DNA of 11,078 bases from Acidobacteriota bacterium (lineage in GTDB: Bacteria; Acidobacteriota; Terriglobia; UBA7540). The position numbers and the translations under genes are program-made. The notes under the pieces were generated by a model that ran no database searches, was not told the DNA's origin, and saw only the letters and a program-made list of their open reading frames with translations. The stretch covers positions 1,507 to 12,584 of the forward strand of contig PMYF01000035.1 in assembly GCA_003171295.1 (NCBI GenBank). Direction: 5' to 3'. Positions 1 to 6,169 of the stretch are shown piece after piece (position 1 is the stretch's first letter; every line of letters begins with the position of its first letter).

Positions 1-1087
1 CCGCGACGACTTCGGGCATGTCTAACCCTTTCGCGGTTTCGATGGCCTCATCCAACTCTTTTTTTTGCTTCGCGGTTTCTTCCTCCACCAGCTTGTCCCG
101 CAGCAAGCTTTCCAACGTCTTCACTTCTTGGTCTGTCACTTCCTCAAGCGGGTGATCCAGCAGCGCCTCGCAAGCTTCGAGCGAATAGCCGTGCCCCACC
201 AATTGCTGAACCCAATGCCTGGCGGCTTCTGTCCGCGCAATTTGCGCTTGCTTGAGAGCGGCCAACCGCTCCAGTTCTTTTCTCTCGTTCTCTCGTTGAT
301 CTTCCCAGGCCAGCGCGGCCCTCTCCAAGAGCTTCCGGGCTGACTCAACCTGTTCCGAAACAAGGCTGCGGCCTTGGGTTGTCGCCTTATGCAGCTTGTC
401 AAGCATCGTCGAGAGCGGCCCATAGAGGTCTTCCACCGAGCGAGTGCCGATGGTAGTTTCCGTCGCGATGGCGATCTTCTGTCCCGCCGCGTCCATGATG
501 GCCATCGTGACCCGAACCCGCATCCGGCCCGCGTCGTTCAAGTCACCCTTCGTCGCGATCAGGCCACGCAACTTCTTGCGGTGCTCGCATGCCTTGATGT
601 AACTCGGCCCGTCCGTGATGTTCTGATACTCGATGGCATTCTCGACTGCCTCATCAATCGTGAGATGCAAGGGCAGCCCGATTGACTTGGTGATGGCTCC
701 GGCCAGCTCGGCCAGATCCGCCGTTGAAATGAGAAGCGGCTCCTGCCCGGCAGGAACGATAGTCACCTTCCCCTGTTCTTCTTGAGTTCCATTTGCCACG
801 GTGATTTCCCCCTCGGTTTGAATTTGTGCTTCTTCGAGTCCTTGCTGTTGAATGCGCCCAGCAGCGGCGGGTAATTCGGCCGCCGCAGACTTCAATCGTC
901 CGTTCAGTACTTGTCTTCCAAGCGCCAGCGCCTTATCCAACTGGTCTCTTTTCATGCGAGCCGGTCGGCCGTCCCCCATCATGAAACCGAAAGCGCGGCG
1001 CTCGTCGTCCGTTAATTGCTTGATGACGGCAAGCTGCACGTCGTTGAAATACCCCTTGAATCTGGTTGACAGATCATCAATTTCCAT
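1..1087 (-). CDS. Long helical phage protein next to recombination genes, partial (C-terminus beyond window)
   Basis: An open minus-strand frame runs from ATG at 1085-1087 to the window edge without a stop, giving about 362 visible residues. The start follows AAAGGGGG five bases upstream of ATG. The N-terminal 60 residues look helical and charged. A low-complexity Gln/Glu/Ala stretch follows. Residues about 150-290 are helical, with a pattern (a stretch starting AVENAIEYQNI, then YIKACEHRKKL, then LYGPLSTMLDKLHKAT) typical of phage helical proteins that often lie beside recombinase genes, sometimes labelled DUF1351-like. The last visible 80 residues are Glu/Lys/Arg-rich and probably coiled coil. 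The gene lies 53 nt downstream of the exonuclease gene and is probably co-transcribed with it. Its molecular role is unknown; an accessory or scaffold role in recombination is inference from position only. The family link is by remembered pattern and not certain. Confidence 0.8.
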   Translation of the reverse strand, partial: MEIDDLSTRFKGYFNDVQLAVIKQLTDDERRAFGFMMGDGRPARMKRDQLDKALALGRQVLNGRLKSAAAELPAAAGRIQQQGLEEAQIQTEGEITVANGTQEEQGKVTIVPAGQEPLLISTADLAELAGAITKSIGLPLHLTIDEAVENAIEYQNITDGPSYIKACEHRKKLRGLIATKGDLNDAGRMRVRVTMAIMDAAGQKIAIATETTIGTRSVEDLYGPLSTMLDKLHKATTQGRSLVSEQVESARKLLERAALAWEDQRENERKELERLAALKQAQIARTEAARHWVQQLVGHGYSLEACEALLDHPLEEVTDQEVKTLESLLRDKLVEEETAKQKKELDEAIETAKGLDMPEVVA

Positions 1088-1114
1088 CACCACCCCCTTT
1101 CAGTCTTCTTAGAC

Positions 1115-1136
1115 ACCAGCCGTCTGCGCCGCTGGT
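1115..1136 (-). other. Intergenic hairpin
   Basis: ACCAGC (1115-1120) and GCTGGT (1131-1136) form a 6-bp stem with a 10-nt loop in the 53-nt gap between the exonuclease gene and the long helical gene. No U-tract follows, so it is not an intrinsic terminator. It lies just upstream of the GGGGG ribosome binding site of the next gene. Confidence 0.5.
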
Positions 1137-1140
1137 CGGG

Positions 1141-1773
1141 TTAATTGCCATAGTTATTCGCATTCCAAATCGCGATGTTCAGGCTCTGCCGGAAGATGAC
1201 GAAATCTTGCGGGTCGGAGTACGGAATCAACTTGTACTTGCCGGTGGCGAAGAGCTGCGCAACCCACCGCTGATAGTGGAACGGGCGCGCGGTCGGCGGG
1301 CCCAGGTTAGCGATGACGGCCAACTCCTGCCCGGCGAGCTGGATCCCCCAGTAGGGTTCGGCCGCTTTCGGGGTTTTCAGTTCGATGATGGCGGGCTCGC
1401 CACGGCGCAAGCCGACGCGATCCACCGTGGTCGCGAAGTCTGATAGGTCCACCTTGGCGAACAAGCTGTGTTCGACCAACTTAACGACAATCTGCTCCTC
1501 GCGCTTGCACCGCTCCCAGGCAAGGCAGAAGCCCCGCACTTCCGGGCTCACCGCATCATAGGGTTCGATCCATTCCCGCGGTGCGTCATCCCATGTTTTA
1601 TTGTTGCAATCCAGAATGGCAGAAGCGTTATGAACGGCGCTCCCGATCCGTGAGCGCCGATCCCAAGCCGTCTTGTTCCCGCTCCAGCGCCTTACTCGCG
1701 TCGATGACAATGCTTCGGTGTTCGAAACGATATGAACCCCGTCGCGCCAGTATCCATTTTCTGGCCGTGCCAT
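1141..1773 (-). CDS. PD-(D/E)XK exonuclease, RecB/Cas4-like (phage recombination nuclease)
   Basis: This 210-aa protein shows the ordered motifs of the RecB-type PD-(D/E)XK nuclease family. They are GSAVH with His48, Glu101, Asp118 in TTVDRV, Glu131-x-Lys133 in IIELKTP, and a Q-containing motif, IQLAGQELA (Gln145), downstream. These residues would bind the catalytic metal and cleave DNA phosphodiester bonds. In phages such enzymes act as 5'-3' exonucleases paired with a single-strand annealing protein, which fits the neighbour immediately upstream. The start ATG at 1771-1773 has AAAGGGGGA seven bases upstream. The size is typical of stand-alone phage members; there is no helicase domain and no clear four-cysteine Fe-S cluster of the Cas4/AddB kind. 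The nuclease fold is clear from motifs. The exonuclease polarity is inferred from family and context. Confidence 0.82.
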   Translation of the reverse strand: MARPENGYWRDGVHIVSNTEALSSTRVRRWSGNKTAWDRRSRIGSAVHNASAILDCNNKTWDDAPREWIEPYDAVSPEVRGFCLAWERCKREEQIVVKLVEHSLFAKVDLSDFATTVDRVGLRRGEPAIIELKTPKAAEPYWGIQLAGQELAVIANLGPPTARPFHYQRWVAQLFATGKYKLIPYSDPQDFVIFRQSLNIAIWNANNYGN

Positions 1774-1811
1774 GTGTCTCCCCCTTTCACTCTTCAGCCC
1801 GAGAATCGTGG

Positions 1812-1838
1812 CGGGCGGCCTCCGTCCGAAGCCGCCCG
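1812..1838 (-). other. Intergenic hairpin
   Basis: CGGGCGGC (1812-1819) and GCCGCCCG (1831-1838) form a perfect 8-bp GC stem with an 11-nt loop between the putative annealing protein and the exonuclease. No U-run follows on the minus strand. The GGGGGA ribosome binding site of the exonuclease lies about 20 nt further downstream. Confidence 0.6.
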
Positions 1839-1852
1839 ACCAGTCGATGCAC

Positions 1853-2977
1853 TCAGGCGATGACGGGTTGGAACCCGTGCTTTTCTGGCCCTTCTGCCAG
1901 CGCGTTCAAGATGGCCTTGAGATCCGTCTCGCGGATGTCCGAGACCGAAGGGGTCTCATGCTTCTTCTTCAGGTATTGATGCAGTGGATCGTCCGGACTT
2001 CCAGACTTGATCGCCCACAATTTCTTTCGGGCAATCTGCCAGACCAGCCCCTTGTCGGCATCCGTGATCTTACCCTTGCTGTTGCCGTTGGCTGGCTGGC
2101 TGGTACTCTGAACTTCCCCCGTAACGTTGGTTGACGCGGCCGGCGCGGCCGTGGCCTTCTTTGCTCCCGTATCCTTCGGCGCCGGAGCTTCCCCCTTGCC
2201 GCTGTATTCGGCCCAGGTTGAATTGCCGTCGTCGATCGACTTGTACATGCCGCGCAGCTTCTTGATCTCGGCGGGCGAAGCCGTGTCAATGGAGTGCTTG
2301 AGGTATTCCTCCAAGTCGGCCACCTTCACGCCGATGCTGTCGAATGCCGCGATGATCTTCTTCTTCTCCATGTCCGGGTCTTTCTTGGCCTCCGTCGCCA
2401 AGGTCTTCTCGACTTCCACCATGGCGTCGTCGATGAAGTCGGCCGGAATGAGCTGGAGCAGCGAGTTGCGGATCAGGAACGCGGCGCGCCGGGAAGTCGT
2501 TTCCCGGAGGCCGCGCTCGTTCAGCGGTTTGTAACCTCCTGCCCGCGTGTATCCGATCTTCGTGAAGGTGTCCTGCTGGCTCGGCCGCGTGTTGGTTTGC
2601 AGATCGTAAGCCCAACCCTCGATGGTTCGCGTGTCCTCTCCGTCCGCAATGACCGCGAATCCCCAGCGCATGTTTCCCCACACACGCGCCGCTTCGCGGG
2701 CCAGCTTGACGCTTGGTCCCGTGATGTCCACGTTCCGGTTTTCGTCCGAATCGAACCGTGGGAAGGAATACATTGCCTGTTCGGCAAAGTTGGTCCGCTG
2801 GCAAGCGTGCAGCAGAGCTTGATAGGCAGCGCTTTCATTCCTCGGGAACTTCCGCGCCACGATGATCGCGCTCTCGATGTCCGCCCGGGCTTCTTCTTGC
2901 AATCGCCCCGGCGCGACCTCTTCCGACGTCCTTGTCTGTTTGCCCAGGGCATCGTCTTTCACTTCTTTCTTCGCCAT
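1853..2977 (-). CDS. Putative phage recombination (single-strand annealing type) protein
   Basis: A 374-aa protein. Residues about 30-195 form a conserved-looking globular region containing ITGPSVKLAREAARVWGN (86-102), a beta-rich stretch with GWAYDLQTNT (121-130) and an Arg-rich helix around 158-170. I remember this pattern from phage proteins that sit where RecT or Erf would be and that resemble annealing proteins. Residues about 235-300 are a Pro/Ala/Ser/Thr linker. Residues about 305-365 (ITDADKGLVWQIARKK onward) form a small helical C-terminal domain like that appended to many phage annealing proteins. Its partner exonuclease is encoded 79 nt downstream, the usual two-gene recombination layout. 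The start ATG at 2975-2977 follows CAGGGGGACCAC. CGCCA and TGGCG flank this site and could fold to cover it. It is not a classical RecT by motif, so the function is probable, not proven. Confidence 0.65.
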   Translation of the reverse strand: MAKKEVKDDALGKQTRTSEEVAPGRLQEEARADIESAIIVARKFPRNESAAYQALLHACQRTNFAEQAMYSFPRFDSDENRNVDITGPSVKLAREAARVWGNMRWGFAVIADGEDTRTIEGWAYDLQTNTRPSQQDTFTKIGYTRAGGYKPLNERGLRETTSRRAAFLIRNSLLQLIPADFIDDAMVEVEKTLATEAKKDPDMEKKKIIAAFDSIGVKVADLEEYLKHSIDTASPAEIKKLRGMYKSIDDGNSTWAEYSGKGEAPAPKDTGAKKATAAPAASTNVTGEVQSTSQPANGNSKGKITDADKGLVWQIARKKLWAIKSGSPDDPLHQYLKKKHETPSVSDIRETDLKAILNALAEGPEKHGFQPVIA

Positions 2978-3002
2978 GTGGTCCCCCTGGCGTGGAACTT
3001 CC

Positions 3003-3034
3003 AGCGCTGTTACTCCGGTTGGAGTTCAGCCGCT
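3003..3034 (-). other. Intergenic hairpin
   Basis: ACTCC (3012-3016) and GGAGT (3021-3025) close a 4-nt loop, with possible outer pairing AGCG (3003-3006) to CGCT (3031-3034). It sits in the 56-nt gap between the ribbon-helix-helix gene and the annealing-protein gene, upstream of the latter's GGGGGA ribosome binding site. Confidence 0.45.
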
Positions 3035-3219
3035 CATCCACGTCCCTTTTTTTTCTCTTGCTGCTTCAAGAACTTCACCAGAATCCAGCGCACGAAACTA
3101 CACGCATCCCGACCTTCTGCGCGCGCCATCTCCGCCAACTGCTGCTTCATGGCCGCTGGAACGCGAAGCACCCACGGCACCATGACGCCATCCTTTTCAT
3201 TGAGCTTGGTACGGCTCAT
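3034..3219 (-). CDS. Ribbon-helix-helix (Arc/MetJ-type) DNA-binding protein
   Basis: This 61-aa protein has the size and pattern of a ribbon-helix-helix domain: a short strand (WVLRVPAAM, residues 16-24), helix A (KQQLAEMARAEG, 25-36) and helix B (SFVRWILVKFLKQ, 41-53), ending in a Lys-rich tail. Such proteins dimerise, insert the paired strands into the DNA major groove and usually repress their own operon. The start ATG at 3217-3219 follows a strong GAGGAGG five bases upstream. A palindrome lies just upstream of the start (3233-3257), as expected for autoregulation. Downstream lie the annealing protein and exonuclease, so it may control the recombination genes. The fold call is good. The target site and direction of regulation are inferred. 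An antitoxin role is less likely because no toxin-like gene is adjacent. Confidence 0.75.
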   Translation of the reverse strand: MSRTKLNEKDGVMVPWVLRVPAAMKQQLAEMARAEGRDACSFVRWILVKFLKQQEKKKGRG

Positions 3220-3232
3220 CGTTGCCTCCTCA

Positions 3233-3257
3233 TAATGTACTCCCTAAGCTTACATTA
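3233..3257. promoter_or_regulatory. Palindromic operator candidate upstream of the ribbon-helix-helix gene
   Basis: TAATGTA (3233-3239) and TACATTA (3251-3257) are perfect inverted repeats with an 11-bp spacer, so the half-site centres are about 18 bp apart. The site lies 13 bp upstream of the regulator's start codon, in the only AT-rich gap of this unit, and overlaps possible -10-like sequence. Binding by the adjacent regulator is inferred from position. Confidence 0.45.
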
Positions 3258-3259
3258 AA

Positions 3260-3349
3260 TTACAGAGTCCAGCCAGAATTATTTTGCTTGCAAGCCGTTC
3301 CGCTTTCTGTTATCTCTTGATCGTTCCCGAACCGTGCTTCGGGCTTCAT
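3260..3349 (-). CDS. 29-codon small ORF heading the recombination unit
   Basis: ATG at 3347-3349 is preceded by TAAGGGGGAAACATC, the same GGGGG type of ribosome binding site used by seven other genes here, which is the main reason to list it. The frame encodes 29 residues (starting MKPEARFGND and ending NNSGWTL, then TAA), hydrophilic, with one Cys and no membrane segment. It lies 40 nt upstream of the ribbon-helix-helix gene and just downstream of the terminator and hairpin at 3364-3444. It could be a leader peptide or a small regulatory peptide. I do not recognise it. Confidence 0.4.
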   Translation of the reverse strand: MKPEARFGNDQEITESGTACKQNNSGWTL

Positions 3350-3363
3350 GATGTTTCCCCCTT

Positions 3364-3398
3364 AGCGGTCGTTCTGGCCCGTCCCCGGAACGGCCGCT
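3364..3398 (-). other. Strong hairpin in leader of the 29-codon ORF
   Basis: AGCGGTCGTTC (3364-3374) pairs with GAACGGCCGCT (3388-3398) over 11 bp including one G-U pair, with a 13-nt loop. No U-tract follows. It stands between the terminator at 3413-3444 and the GGGGGA ribosome binding site at about 3357-3361. It may protect the 5' end of the downstream transcript or act as a second pausing signal. Confidence 0.6.
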
Positions 3399-3412
3399 TT
3401 CCTTTTTGGGCA

Positions 3413-3444
3413 CAAAAAAGGCAGCAGGCCGAAGCCCACCGCCC
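3413..3444 (-). terminator. Rho-independent terminator
   Basis: Read on the minus strand, GGGCGGTGGGC (3444-3434), loop TTCG (3433-3430) and GCCTGCTGCCT (3429-3419) form an 11-bp stem with several G-U pairs and a UUCG tetraloop. The stem runs straight into a T6 run (3419-3414). It lies 8 nt past the stop of the SWIM-like gene and marks the end of the transcription unit that starts further right. It is the only convincing intrinsic terminator I see in the window. Confidence 0.8.
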
Positions 3445-3452
3445 TTGATGTT

Positions 3453-3725
3453 TCAATCCTTCCTGATCTTGCGTTTTCCGAATTCCCCAACTTCCGCAAG
3501 CGCGCTCGGCGGACGCCGCTTCTGAATTTCAATCGGCTGCCGAGGCTTCACGGGCTCGACCGTGACGAAGCGCGGGACCATCTGGTCTGCCAGCTTCCTC
3601 TGAGCGAGAATGATGTACCCGCACTTCCCGGCTCGCTTGTACAGTACGCAGGTGCAAGAAAAACTCCCGCCGTTGGCCAGTGAAACCGTCTGGCCGCCCA
3701 CAATGAATTGTTGAGACGCTGACAT
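3453..3725 (-). CDS. Small SWIM-like zinc-finger protein (final His replaced by Tyr)
   Basis: I chose ATG at 3723-3725 because AGGAGG lies nine bases upstream. An ATG seven codons earlier would overlap that site. The 90-aa product has a short beta-rich start (FIVGGQTVSLANGG). It then shows Cys24-Thr-Cys26, an eight-residue spacer and Cys35-Gly-Tyr37, followed by the helix start IILAQRKLA. This matches the SWIM finger layout CxC-xn-CxH followed by a hydrophobic helix, except that the His is Tyr. SWIM domains bind zinc and mediate DNA or protein contacts. The C-terminal half is Pro/Arg/Lys-rich and probably disordered or nucleic-acid binding. The gene ends the large leftward unit just before the terminator. 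The SWIM resemblance is by motif only; the missing His leaves metal binding uncertain. Confidence 0.65.
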   Translation of the reverse strand: MSASQQFIVGGQTVSLANGGSFSCTCVLYKRAGKCGYIILAQRKLADQMVPRFVTVEPVKPRQPIEIQKRRPPSALAEVGEFGKRKIRKD

Positions 3726-3858
3726 GCTCGTAATCCTCCTGGGCAAAGATGCTTCCCTAGCTTGGTGTAGCCGAATGGAATGGCTGTAGGACTAGTGGAC
3801 AAGCGATAGGCTGGATAGAACCACTACCCAGCCCCAAAAGAGACAATTTGGACTTTTT
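3726..3858 (-). other. 133-nt intergenic gap with one hairpin
   Basis: No plausible gene is seen. GGCTGG (3809-3814) and CCAGCC (3828-3833) form a 6-bp stem with a 13-nt loop. The rest is low in recognisable signals up to the AGGAGG ribosome binding site of the SWIM-like gene. I found no convincing promoter on either strand. Confidence 0.45.
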
Positions 3859-4767
3859 TTACTCTTCCTCGCTTCGTATCTTCCGGATCCCCTGGGTCAT
3901 CACTTCGAGCGTGGCAGCTGCCTGGGAAAGCTTCTCCCCTATCATGGCTTTCATGTTTTCGGATTCGCGCAGCTTGTCGGGCGTGATGCCACCCACGATC
4001 GCCTTGAGCTGGTCGCTGATTTGTTCCAGCTCTTGATCGTTCGTGATGTTGCGGAATGAAAACGTGCTCAGGAATTCCTTCAATCGGTTTACCGAGGAAT
4101 CAGTCAGCTTGCGGACCTTACCGGCCGCGTCGGGCTGCAAGGATTCGCAGAGCCGCTTGACCATATCGGCCATCGCGATGCGCAGCAGATCGCGCCACTC
4201 CGTGTAGGACTCTTCCATTCGTTCAGAGATTTTGCGCCGCTCTTCACTGAACAGCCGGGGTGAGATTTCAGCCAGCTTACCCGGCGTCGACAGGGAGACG
4301 TAATTCCAAGTCACGCGGAATCGGCGCTGAAACTCTACCTGGCTCGGATAGTCACGGCGATTGAAGAGGGCGCCGAGCGGCCCGCGCGCTGCATCCAGAA
4401 GTTCCGGATAGCGCTCCGTCGCGGTCTCGATCAGTTCTTGCCGCTGCTTCACGAACCGTTCCAGGGTTTCCTCAATCTCCTCAACCAGTCCGAGGGGAAG
4501 GACATGGAGGCTCTTATCGTAAGGCAGGCAGCGTGAGATGACATAATCATTGATCTCTGCGTCAAGATGCTCGATAGCTTTCAGCTCGTTGCTGTCCAGC
4601 AGAACTTTGCTCACTTTGACGCGCTGCTTCTCGGCGTCCACCTCGATCTCGGTCGAGGCGACTTTGCGCCGGTTGCCAAAGCGATGGAAGTGCAGGGAAA
4701 GAAAGACCGCCTTCTCGGCGATCCCCTTAACTGCCACATTGATGTTCGTTTTCGTTGCTGTCTTCAT
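3859..4767 (-). CDS. 302-aa helical phage/plasmid protein (DUF3150-like, tentative)
   Basis: A mostly helical protein with no catalytic motif that I can see. Residues about 12-35 contain FLSLHFHRFGNRRK, resembling the opening of DUF3150-type proteins. Residues about 60-125 are Glu/Leu-rich helices. LFNRRDYPSQVEFQRRFRVTW (about 133-153) is a motif of the type LFxxxDYP found in such families. Residues 165-300 are long amphipathic helices with Glu, Lys and Arg. The start ATG at 4765-4767 follows AGAGGGAG eight bases upstream, 22 nt after the His-tailed gene. It is the last gene of the cluster that begins with the AAA+ ATPase. DUF3150-like proteins are often encoded near MoxR/AAA+ ATPases, so a partner or substrate role is plausible. 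The assignment is from memory of patterns and should be treated as tentative. Confidence 0.6.
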   Translation of the reverse strand: MKTATKTNINVAVKGIAEKAVFLSLHFHRFGNRRKVASTEIEVDAEKQRVKVSKVLLDSNELKAIEHLDAEINDYVISRCLPYDKSLHVLPLGLVEEIEETLERFVKQRQELIETATERYPELLDAARGPLGALFNRRDYPSQVEFQRRFRVTWNYVSLSTPGKLAEISPRLFSEERRKISERMEESYTEWRDLLRIAMADMVKRLCESLQPDAAGKVRKLTDSSVNRLKEFLSTFSFRNITNDQELEQISDQLKAIVGGITPDKLRESENMKAMIGEKLSQAAATLEVMTQGIRKIRSEEE

Positions 4768-4789
4768 TGATGCTTCTCCCTCTGCGGAG

Positions 4790-5032
4790 TTAGTGCCCCG
4801 CCTTCAACACGTCTTGCCCGTGATCGTGAGCATGATCGTGGCCGTGATGCTTGGCCCGCGCCATCGCCGCGGAGTCCGTCCGTGCTGCCCGCGTCGTCTT
4901 GCCCGCCGCCAGGATCGACATCGCCTTAATGAACCTCTCGGCGGAGTCATGATTCGCCGGCGAAACCGGATCGGTCGTCGTCTTGATGGTGCCGTCCGGA
5001 AGTATTTCAATCGTCATCGTGTCTGCGTTCAT
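4790..5032 (-). CDS. Small His-tailed protein, DUF2997-like
   Basis: I chose ATG at 5030-5032 because it overlaps the upstream stop as ATGA, indicating translational coupling; an upstream ATG in frame lies deep inside the neighbour. The 80-aa product begins with a short beta-hairpin-like stretch (TIEILPDGTIKTTT, residues 7-20), the signature style of DUF2997 proteins. A helix follows (SAERFIKAMSILAAG, 30-44). Residues 62-71 hold six histidines alternating with Gly, Asp and Ala, and a final His80. The His tail should bind a transition metal such as zinc or nickel. DUF2997 and DUF1257 genes are known neighbours of Ycf46-like ATPases, and the same set is present here. Its role is unknown. Confidence 0.6.
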   Translation of the reverse strand: MNADTMTIEILPDGTIKTTTDPVSPANHDSAERFIKAMSILAAGKTTRAARTDSAAMARAKHHGHDHAHDHGQDVLKAGH

Positions 5033-5361
5033 GAAGCCCTCCGTTTCACGGTCGCCACCAGATTGCCAGCGGCGTTGGTTTTCCAGTCGAATTTCCAACC
5101 GAAGCGCTTTCCCTGGGACTCGACCACTTGCTTCGAGTAGGCGATCTTGATTTGGCCTTCGGTTCCATCCTCTGCGTTCCGGATAGTCATCCGGCAGGTT
5201 GTGGTGTTGAAGTCTCCCGACACCGTGCCCCTTGAGAATCGAACCACGCTCCCACTTTGCTGCGCGACATAGCCGGCCGCGCGCAATGACTCTACTAGGA
5301 TCGTGGGATTCGTTGTGCTGGCCCAGGCCATTTCTGCGGTTATGACGCTATCACAAGGCAT
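5029..5361 (-). CDS. DUF1257 / Ycf35-like protein
   Basis: A 110-aa protein. A short N-terminal strand and helix (residues 5-30, ILVESLRAAGY) lead into beta-rich residues 30-65. A C-terminal segment, IKIAYSKQVVESQ followed by GWKFDWKTNAAGNLVATVKRR (about 71-108), has the helix, Gly-Trp strand and terminal Arg-Arg strand layout typical of DUF1257 (chloroplast Ycf35). The start ATG at 5359-5361 follows GGGAGGG eight bases upstream. Its stop overlaps the start of the DUF2997-like gene. DUF1257 proteins are uncharacterised but recur beside Ycf46-like AAA+ ATPases, which is the context here. Two Cys residues (3 and 56) do not form an obvious metal site. Confidence 0.6.
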   Translation of the reverse strand: MPCDSVITAEMAWASTTNPTILVESLRAAGYVAQQSGSVVRFSRGTVSGDFNTTTCRMTIRNAEDGTEGQIKIAYSKQVVESQGKRFGWKFDWKTNAAGNLVATVKRRAS

Positions 5362-5384
5362 GTAGATACCCTCCCTTCATGGTT

Positions 5385-5453
5385 CCCGCACGGGCTTGCC
5401 GCCGTGCTCTTTGCGGGTTACGTCCCGCCAGTCCGTTGATTGAACTGGCGGGA
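5385..5453 (-). other. Two hairpins in the 113-nt gap upstream of the DUF1257-like gene
   Basis: TCCCGCCAGT (5423-5432) and ACTGGCGGGA (5444-5453) form a perfect 10-bp stem with an 11-nt loop. Closer to the DUF1257-like gene, CCCGCA (5385-5390) can pair with TGCGGG (5412-5417), or GCACGG (5388-5393) with CCGTGC (5402-5407). The two pairings share bases and exclude each other. A weak 37-codon frame starting at 5463 crosses the gap without a good ribosome binding site and is not called. Confidence 0.55.
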
Positions 5454-5474
5454 TGGCTCACCATTTCCACCTTT

Positions 5475-5654
5475 CTAAACGTCCGGCTCAATCGGTTCAT
5501 CGACGTCCGCCTGGGTGTACCCGGTCAAGATTTCCGGCCGGTACCGTGAAAGCTCTACCTTCTCGCAATCCACGCAGGTGTAACAGAGGAAAATTCCCTG
5601 CGCATCATACTGCTCTTCTCTCGGTTTTCCACTACCACAAGGGCACCTTTTCAT
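5475..5654 (-). CDS. 59-aa zinc-binding phage protein
   Basis: ATG at 5652-5654 overlaps the stop of the upstream YkgJ-like gene (ATGA), and AGAGGAG lies seven bases before it. The product starts MKRCPCGSGK, so Cys4 and Cys6 resemble the first half of a SEC-C-like knuckle. Cys24, Cys27 and Cys30 (CYTCVDC) provide the other ligands. The tail (SRYRPEILTG, then an acidic YTQADVDEPIEPD) is a pattern I remember from small conserved phage proteins. It probably folds around one zinc ion. No enzymatic activity can be inferred. It lies within the AAA+ cluster, with two flanking genes that also encode metal-ligand-rich proteins. Confidence 0.7.
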   Translation of the reverse strand: MKRCPCGSGKPREEQYDAQGIFLCYTCVDCEKVELSRYRPEILTGYTQADVDEPIEPDV

Positions 5655-6169
5655 GGCGTGACTCCTCTTTGCATGGTAGCGCGCGCAACTTCCGGCCTGG
5701 GCGCACGCTTGCCCAACCTCCAGAGATATTCCGAAATCGTACAATACAGCGACGATCGGTCGAGCTGCGCGCGATAGACATCCTCAAGCGCCTCGTGGTT
5801 CGCTTGTTCCCGGAGGTTGTTGTATTCCTCGCAACCGAAGAAGGCGCAGCCGAACGGCGCCACGGGATGAATCGCGCAGCGCCGCTCAGCCGTGAAGTGA
5901 ATGCAGGCGCCACTCTCCTGCCGGGCAGGTACCAGCGTGTGAATCCGGAAAGGCCTCCCAGCCTGCGACACCAGCGCCCCCGGTGAAGCCAGGAGATTTG
6001 ACTCCGCCCAGGTGAGCGGATCATGGGTTGGGTCCGGATCATCCAACTCCCACTTCGGAATGATCCGAACAAGGTCTGCCGGGATCAGATATCCCGGCAT
6101 GAATTGGCAAAAGGCTGCGCACTCAGAGCACGCGCATTCGGTGCGCTCGATGCCGTACTGCGTTCGCAT
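5651..6169 (-). CDS. YkgJ-like cysteine-cluster protein (zinc or iron-sulfur binding)
   Basis: A 172-aa protein with two cysteine groups: Cys12, Cys14, Cys17 and Cys21 (CACSECAAFC) near the N-terminus, and Cys89, Cys98, Cys108 and Cys113 in GACIHFTAERRCAIHPVAPF and the following GCAFFGC. The second group, with the Cys-x-Ile/Tyr-x-x-x-Pro-x-x-Cys style, is typical of the YkgJ family (CxxCxxxCC proteins), which are predicted to bind zinc or an iron-sulfur cluster. The start ATG shares one base with the TAA of the AAA+ gene (TAATG), so the two are probably translationally coupled. This linkage suggests that the ATPase and this metalloprotein act together, for example in cluster or metal handling or as enzyme and activator. 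That is inference. The length is within the family range. Confidence 0.72.
   Translation of the reverse strand: MRTQYGIERTECACSECAAFCQFMPGYLIPADLVRIIPKWELDDPDPTHDPLTWAESNLLASPGALVSQAGRPFRIHTLVPARQESGACIHFTAERRCAIHPVAPFGCAFFGCEEYNNLREQANHEALEDVYRAQLDRSSLYCTISEYLWRLGKRAPRPEVARATMQRGVTP

Noticed and set aside
59..65. T-run on the plus strand as a terminator
   Set aside because: It lies inside the leftward coding frame, encoding Lys codons, and has no preceding stem.
2294..3235. Rightward open frame of 313 codons over the annealing-protein and regulator genes
   Set aside because: It spans two leftward genes and their intergenic hairpin, and has no ribosome binding site that I can see and a shadow-like composition.
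3834..3857. Rightward intrinsic terminator (CCAAA/TTTGG followed by T7)
   Set aside because: The stem is only 5 bp and AT-rich, and no rightward gene ends here. The T-run is only 2 nt left of the stop of the 302-aa gene and is probably incidental.
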